In this document: one piece after another, positions 3,528 to 6,353 of the stretch | Numbering within the stretch: the first letter of the stretch is position 1 | Layout: each line of letters opens with the position of its first letter | Assembly: GCA_016294035.1 (NCBI GenBank) | Contig: JAEDCT010000047.1 | Coordinates: 1 to 6,353 of the forward strand | Length of the DNA: 6,353 nt | Source: Treponema sp. | GTDB taxonomy: Bacteria > Spirochaetota > Spirochaetia > Treponematales > Treponemataceae | Direction of reading: 5' to 3' | Notes under the pieces: model-generated | What the model was told of the DNA's origin: nothing | Database searches by the model: none | Seen by the model: the letters and a program-made list of their open reading frames with translations, nothing else | Program-made: the position numbers and the translations under genes

Positions 3528-6209
3528 TTATTTTCTTACACTTGATTTCTGGTTTTCCCATTCTGTAATTGATTTCCAATTACTCTTATCAAATATGTTT
3601 TCTGAAACATGCCAGGCATTTGACATGTCCAGATTGAACTGATACTTGCCCCTGTAATTTTCTGCATTCCAGTCAACACACCTAAATATATTTATGCCAT
3701 CTGATTTATCCTGCACAAATTTTTTGTGAGTAAACGGATTCTCATCAGAAACATTTAATCCCTCTTTTGCAAAAAACAACGTATCTGCATTTGTCATGAA
3801 TTCAAGGTCTTCCTTTATTGTCTCATTTGAATCAAAATCCTTTACCATAAACAAAGGATTAAAACCAATCAATCTTGAATCATATGGCGGAACTTCAAAC
3901 CACCTTCCATGATCTGAAACAATAATGATTCTTGTATTGTCGTAGCATTCATTTTTTCTCAGATAATCAAGCCACTTTCCAATCTGCTTTAAGACAGCAA
4001 TGTTTGCCTGATAATGCAGCAATGCTATGTCAGACGATTGGTCTTTCGATAGAGTCTCAAAATCATCATTTAATTTTACATACACCTCATGGGTCGCCTC
4101 ATTTTCCAGAAATGTGAACGTATTTTCTTCTGAATCAAACGCTGTCATATCTGGGAGATAATACAGATTTGAAAGCTGAGAAAAGAAACTTCTGGCTTCA
4201 GGAGGAAATCCTGACAATGATATCCAGTTATATCTGAAATTCTGAAATGAAGATCTCAAAACTGGATAAATAGATTCCATAACACAGAAATTAAATAGTT
4301 CCTTTCTGCAGATCATATCTATAGGAACCGAAAGCAGACTTTTGTTTTCAACATATAAATCATAATATATCCCCTCAACTTCACTGACATTGATTTCAGG
4401 ATACTTTCGCAGGTTCTCAAGATCACCACTATATCTATAATTAGGCAATGGTGGATCAGTAACCGTGACTTCAAATCCTGCATCTGCAAATATTTTTGGC
4501 ATTACAAGTATTGATTCATTATGCTTATCACTAAGTAATTCAGAGCTACGGGAATTCATGTTCTCCTGTACATATTCATATCCACCAAGCATAGGAGGCG
4601 ATCCCTCTATTGTCGAATTTGAAAAACTTAATGTATTCGGATAATGGACAAAACCATCAAACTGCTTTTTTATTTCCGGATATTCATCAAATATTTGTTT
4701 CGCAAACACACCGATTGCTCGATCAAGAAATACAACAACAACATTTTTATGTTCCCTTGAAAGATGATATACAGGTTCTATATGATTTTTACCAGCAACA
4801 AATGTATTGTTTTCTCTACCTTTTCTAAAAAGCTGAAATTCTTCACTGATATGTTTTGTCTTGATAGTGCCAATCAAAATCTCTCCAAGACAAAGTGATA
4901 CTGAAACAAACACTATTGTTATCTGCTGATGTTTCATTTTCAAAAACAAAATCAGAGCCAAAATTGCAATGAAGAATACAACAGGAACCAAGCTGTACAT
5001 TATCGATGAGGGAAACGTAGTTGAATCAACATGAAAAGTAATTTCCAGATTCCCATAGTCAAAATTAAACAGGAATGCATTCGCAATGGCACAAAGAAAA
5101 ACTACAAACAAAAGACAAGGCATTATGCTCTTTACATTTTTTCCAAACATCTTATAGATGACAATCGGCCAGAACACAAACATTCCGGCAAAAATCCAGA
5201 AATTCGACCATATATAGGATAGTGGGTTTTCAGTTCCACCTAGGAAAGAAAACTCAATCGGGCTTGTTGCAATGATACTTGAAGGAAGAACAAATCCGCA
5301 CAGTAGAGCCGTTCCTAATCCGGAAAATATGAGCAATAAAAGATTTCCCGCCTCATTAAACTCAAGAATTCCTTTTGATGAAACAAAATCTGAAATCTTT
5401 CTCTTCCAGAAAGGAATTGATGCAATGACAACTGAAAATGCAAGAAGCATTGCCTTTTTCTTGATTGATCCGTTTTTTGTAAAAAAGTAAATTGAACAAG
5501 CCAGCAGAATGGCACTTATTACAATATGAAAAATTTTTCCCGGATGCTTCGTTTTCATGACAATATTCTTTGCAAGAGAAAAAATATTATTCAGAATCCA
5601 ATAAATAACCAGCCCGCTGGGAGAATTATACAAAAGAACAAAAAATACTGAAGCCACACCATAAAGCTGAACCTTTTCCCTGACAGGAGCTTCTTTTGCA
5701 TAGATTGCCCCCGACACCAGATTAATTATTGTCATCAGTATCGGAAGTATATGAATGGGAAATCCTGCAATTGAGAAAAACGTATCCGGTGCACCCAGAT
5801 CATCAAAAAACCACCAGGACGCACCCTTCAAAATCTCATTATAACTCAGGTAGTGGTATGCAGCAATAAAGAATGGAATTTCTATCATAATGGAAAGGGA
5901 ACTTCTCAATGAATAAACTGGATGATAGTTATTCTGCCTGTAATATGTTGCAAGTATCATGAACCGCTCATCGGCCGTGAATACCTGCTTTATTCTTTTT
6001 GTCATACCCTCAAGGGATTTTGCAATTTTTCTTTCTTTTTCCTGCAAGGATTCTGCAATATTGTAAAGAGGTAATGCCAGAAAATTTATTGCAAGGCTTA
6101 CACCGATCACAGCTCCAATAACGCCCACTCCCGGTATCTTGTTGATAATGAATGTAAATACCCATTCTACAATTGTTTCAATTGGAGCAATGACTAGATT
6201 GTAAAGCAT
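3528..6209 (-). CDS. YidC/Oxa1-like membrane domain fused to an exported sulfatase-superfamily domain
   Basis: An 893-residue envelope protein in three parts. Residues 1-215 are YidC/Oxa1-like: a first core segment GVSLAINFLALPLYN, an amphipathic charged loop (52-98), a second segment with IEIPFFIAAYHYL, and further segments ending in YNSPSGLVIYWILNN. There is no lipoprotein signal and no large periplasmic domain. Residues 225-450 add about seven membrane segments. Residues about 488-890 form an alkaline-phosphatase/sulfatase-like domain outside the membrane: VVVVFLD with D496, a SNSTIEGSPPM block where S532 or T533 could be the nucleophile, and an IIIVSDHG motif (D766, H767) after a long helix ending in YDNT. 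Such domains hydrolyse or transfer phosphate, phosphoglycerol, phosphoethanolamine or sulfate groups. The groove arginine of true insertases is Asn42 here, so insertase activity is doubtful. Ribosome site AGGGG is 6 nt before the ATG. Substrate unknown. Confidence 0.85.
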   Translation of the reverse strand: MLYNLVIAPIETIVEWVFTFIINKIPGVGVIGAVIGVSLAINFLALPLYNIAESLQEKERKIAKSLEGMTKRIKQVFTADERFMILATYYRQNNYHPVYSLRSSLSIMIEIPFFIAAYHYLSYNEILKGASWWFFDDLGAPDTFFSIAGFPIHILPILMTIINLVSGAIYAKEAPVREKVQLYGVASVFFVLLYNSPSGLVIYWILNNIFSLAKNIVMKTKHPGKIFHIVISAILLACSIYFFTKNGSIKKKAMLLAFSVVIASIPFWKRKISDFVSSKGILEFNEAGNLLLLIFSGLGTALLCGFVLPSSIIATSPIEFSFLGGTENPLSYIWSNFWIFAGMFVFWPIVIYKMFGKNVKSIMPCLLFVVFLCAIANAFLFNFDYGNLEITFHVDSTTFPSSIMYSLVPVVFFIAILALILFLKMKHQQITIVFVSVSLCLGEILIGTIKTKHISEEFQLFRKGRENNTFVAGKNHIEPVYHLSREHKNVVVVFLDRAIGVFAKQIFDEYPEIKKQFDGFVHYPNTLSFSNSTIEGSPPMLGGYEYVQENMNSRSSELLSDKHNESILVMPKIFADAGFEVTVTDPPLPNYRYSGDLENLRKYPEINVSEVEGIYYDLYVENKSLLSVPIDMICRKELFNFCVMESIYPVLRSSFQNFRYNWISLSGFPPEARSFFSQLSNLYYLPDMTAFDSEENTFTFLENEATHEVYVKLNDDFETLSKDQSSDIALLHYQANIAVLKQIGKWLDYLRKNECYDNTRIIIVSDHGRWFEVPPYDSRLIGFNPLFMVKDFDSNETIKEDLEFMTNADTLFFAKEGLNVSDENPFTHKKFVQDKSDGINIFRCVDWNAENYRGKYQFNLDMSNAWHVSENIFDKSNWKSITEWENQKSSVRK

Positions 6210-6215
6210 AAAATA

Positions 6216-6220
6216 CCCCT
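6216..6220 (-). promoter_or_regulatory. ribosome binding site of the YidC-sulfatase gene
   Basis: On the minus strand AGGGG is followed by TATTTT and then the ATG at 6209, a spacing of 6 nt. It fixes the start. It comes directly after the T tract of the upstream hairpin, so the two overlap functionally. Confidence 0.75.
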
Positions 6221-6257
6221 AAAATAAAAAAACAGTACTCCCTTACGGAAATACTGT
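6221..6257 (-). terminator. terminator-like hairpin in the leader of the YidC-sulfatase gene
   Basis: On the minus strand ACAGTATTTCC pairs with GGGAGTACTGT (11 bp, two G.U pairs) around GTAA, followed by TTTTTTATTTTA. The G.U pairs would be A.C on the other strand, so the structure belongs to leftward RNA. It ends 11 nt before the start codon, leaving no room for a separate promoter. It is either the terminator of an upstream gene that is partly read through, or an attenuator. The upstream copy AAACAGT (about 6265-6271) could pair with the terminator's 3' arm ACTGTTT and compete with it. In 6258-6300 I see no convincing promoter, only AT-rich sequence. Confidence 0.7.
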
Positions 6258-6300
6258 CTAACTGTTTCAAATCTATATATTGAGATATAAGCAGTGCTAT

Positions 6301-6353
6301 TGGTGAATTGGTGAATTGGTGAATTGGTGAATTGGTGAATTGGTGAATTGGTG
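6301..6353. repeat. 8-bp tandem repeat (GGTGAATT), more than six copies, truncated by the window edge
   Basis: One T, six exact GGTGAATT units and a partial GGTG reach the last base of the window, so the true copy number is unknown. The unit is not a multiple of three. Every plus-strand frame meets TGA within 24 nt, whereas all minus-strand frames stay open (repeating HQFTNSPI). It lies about 90 nt upstream of the YidC-sulfatase start codon. Copy number is likely to vary by slippage. Confidence 0.95.

Noticed and set aside
5272..5515. Small open frames on both strands inside the YidC-sulfatase gene
   Set aside because: They are alternative frames of a membrane-spanning stretch in a continuous, domain-supported 893-codon gene.

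Overview
The window looks like a stretch of a low-GC spirochaete chromosome, most likely Treponema. This is inferred from gene content, from the style of the small GC-rich palindromic repeats, and from my memory of similar YidC-like fusion proteins in Treponema and some gut Firmicutes. No database was searched.

Left part (1-841): an initiator tRNA-Met gene on the minus strand (769-841), with its own promoter (860-889) and intrinsic terminator (722-760). Downstream of the tRNA in its direction of transcription, i.e. leftward, lies a tandem array of about 200-bp modules: 571-769, 372-570, 171-371 and a degenerate 61-170. Each full module has a copy of the last ~17 nt of the tRNA, a GC-rich palindromic insert bounded by CAGGACTCG/CGAGTCCTG, and a Rho-independent terminator. 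The two modules nearest the tRNA are identical. The third has diverged but keeps its hairpins through compensatory changes. The terminator stems contain G.U pairs that form only in minus-strand RNA. No protein gene is credible in 1-768.

Middle (842-3527): a soluble glycerolipid acyltransferase of the plastid/chlamydial GPAT type (902-1804, minus) is divergent from an SLC13/ArsB-like anion permease (1982-3151, plus). The 177 bp between them carry a good promoter for the acyltransferase. A candidate promoter for the permease sits so close to its ATG that the mRNA may be leaderless. Between the permease and the next, convergent gene are a GC-rich hairpin-bearing segment and a 210-bp imperfect palindrome flanked by CTTAAT repeats, which looks like a MITE-type element.

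Right part (3528-6353): one 893-codon gene on the minus strand encodes a YidC/Oxa1-like membrane domain, then about seven more membrane segments, then an exported alkaline-phosphatase/sulfatase-superfamily domain. The YidC part has Asn where the insertase groove arginine is expected. Just upstream is a strong terminator-like hairpin that almost abuts the ribosome binding site, suggesting attenuation. Beyond it an 8-bp tandem repeat (GGTGAATT) runs off the window edge.

The acyltransferase (phospholipid synthesis) and the fusion protein (envelope modification or assembly) are both envelope genes, but nothing places them in one operon. The most unusual items are the tRNA-tail module array with covarying AGGAA-loop hairpins and the YidC-sulfatase fusion.
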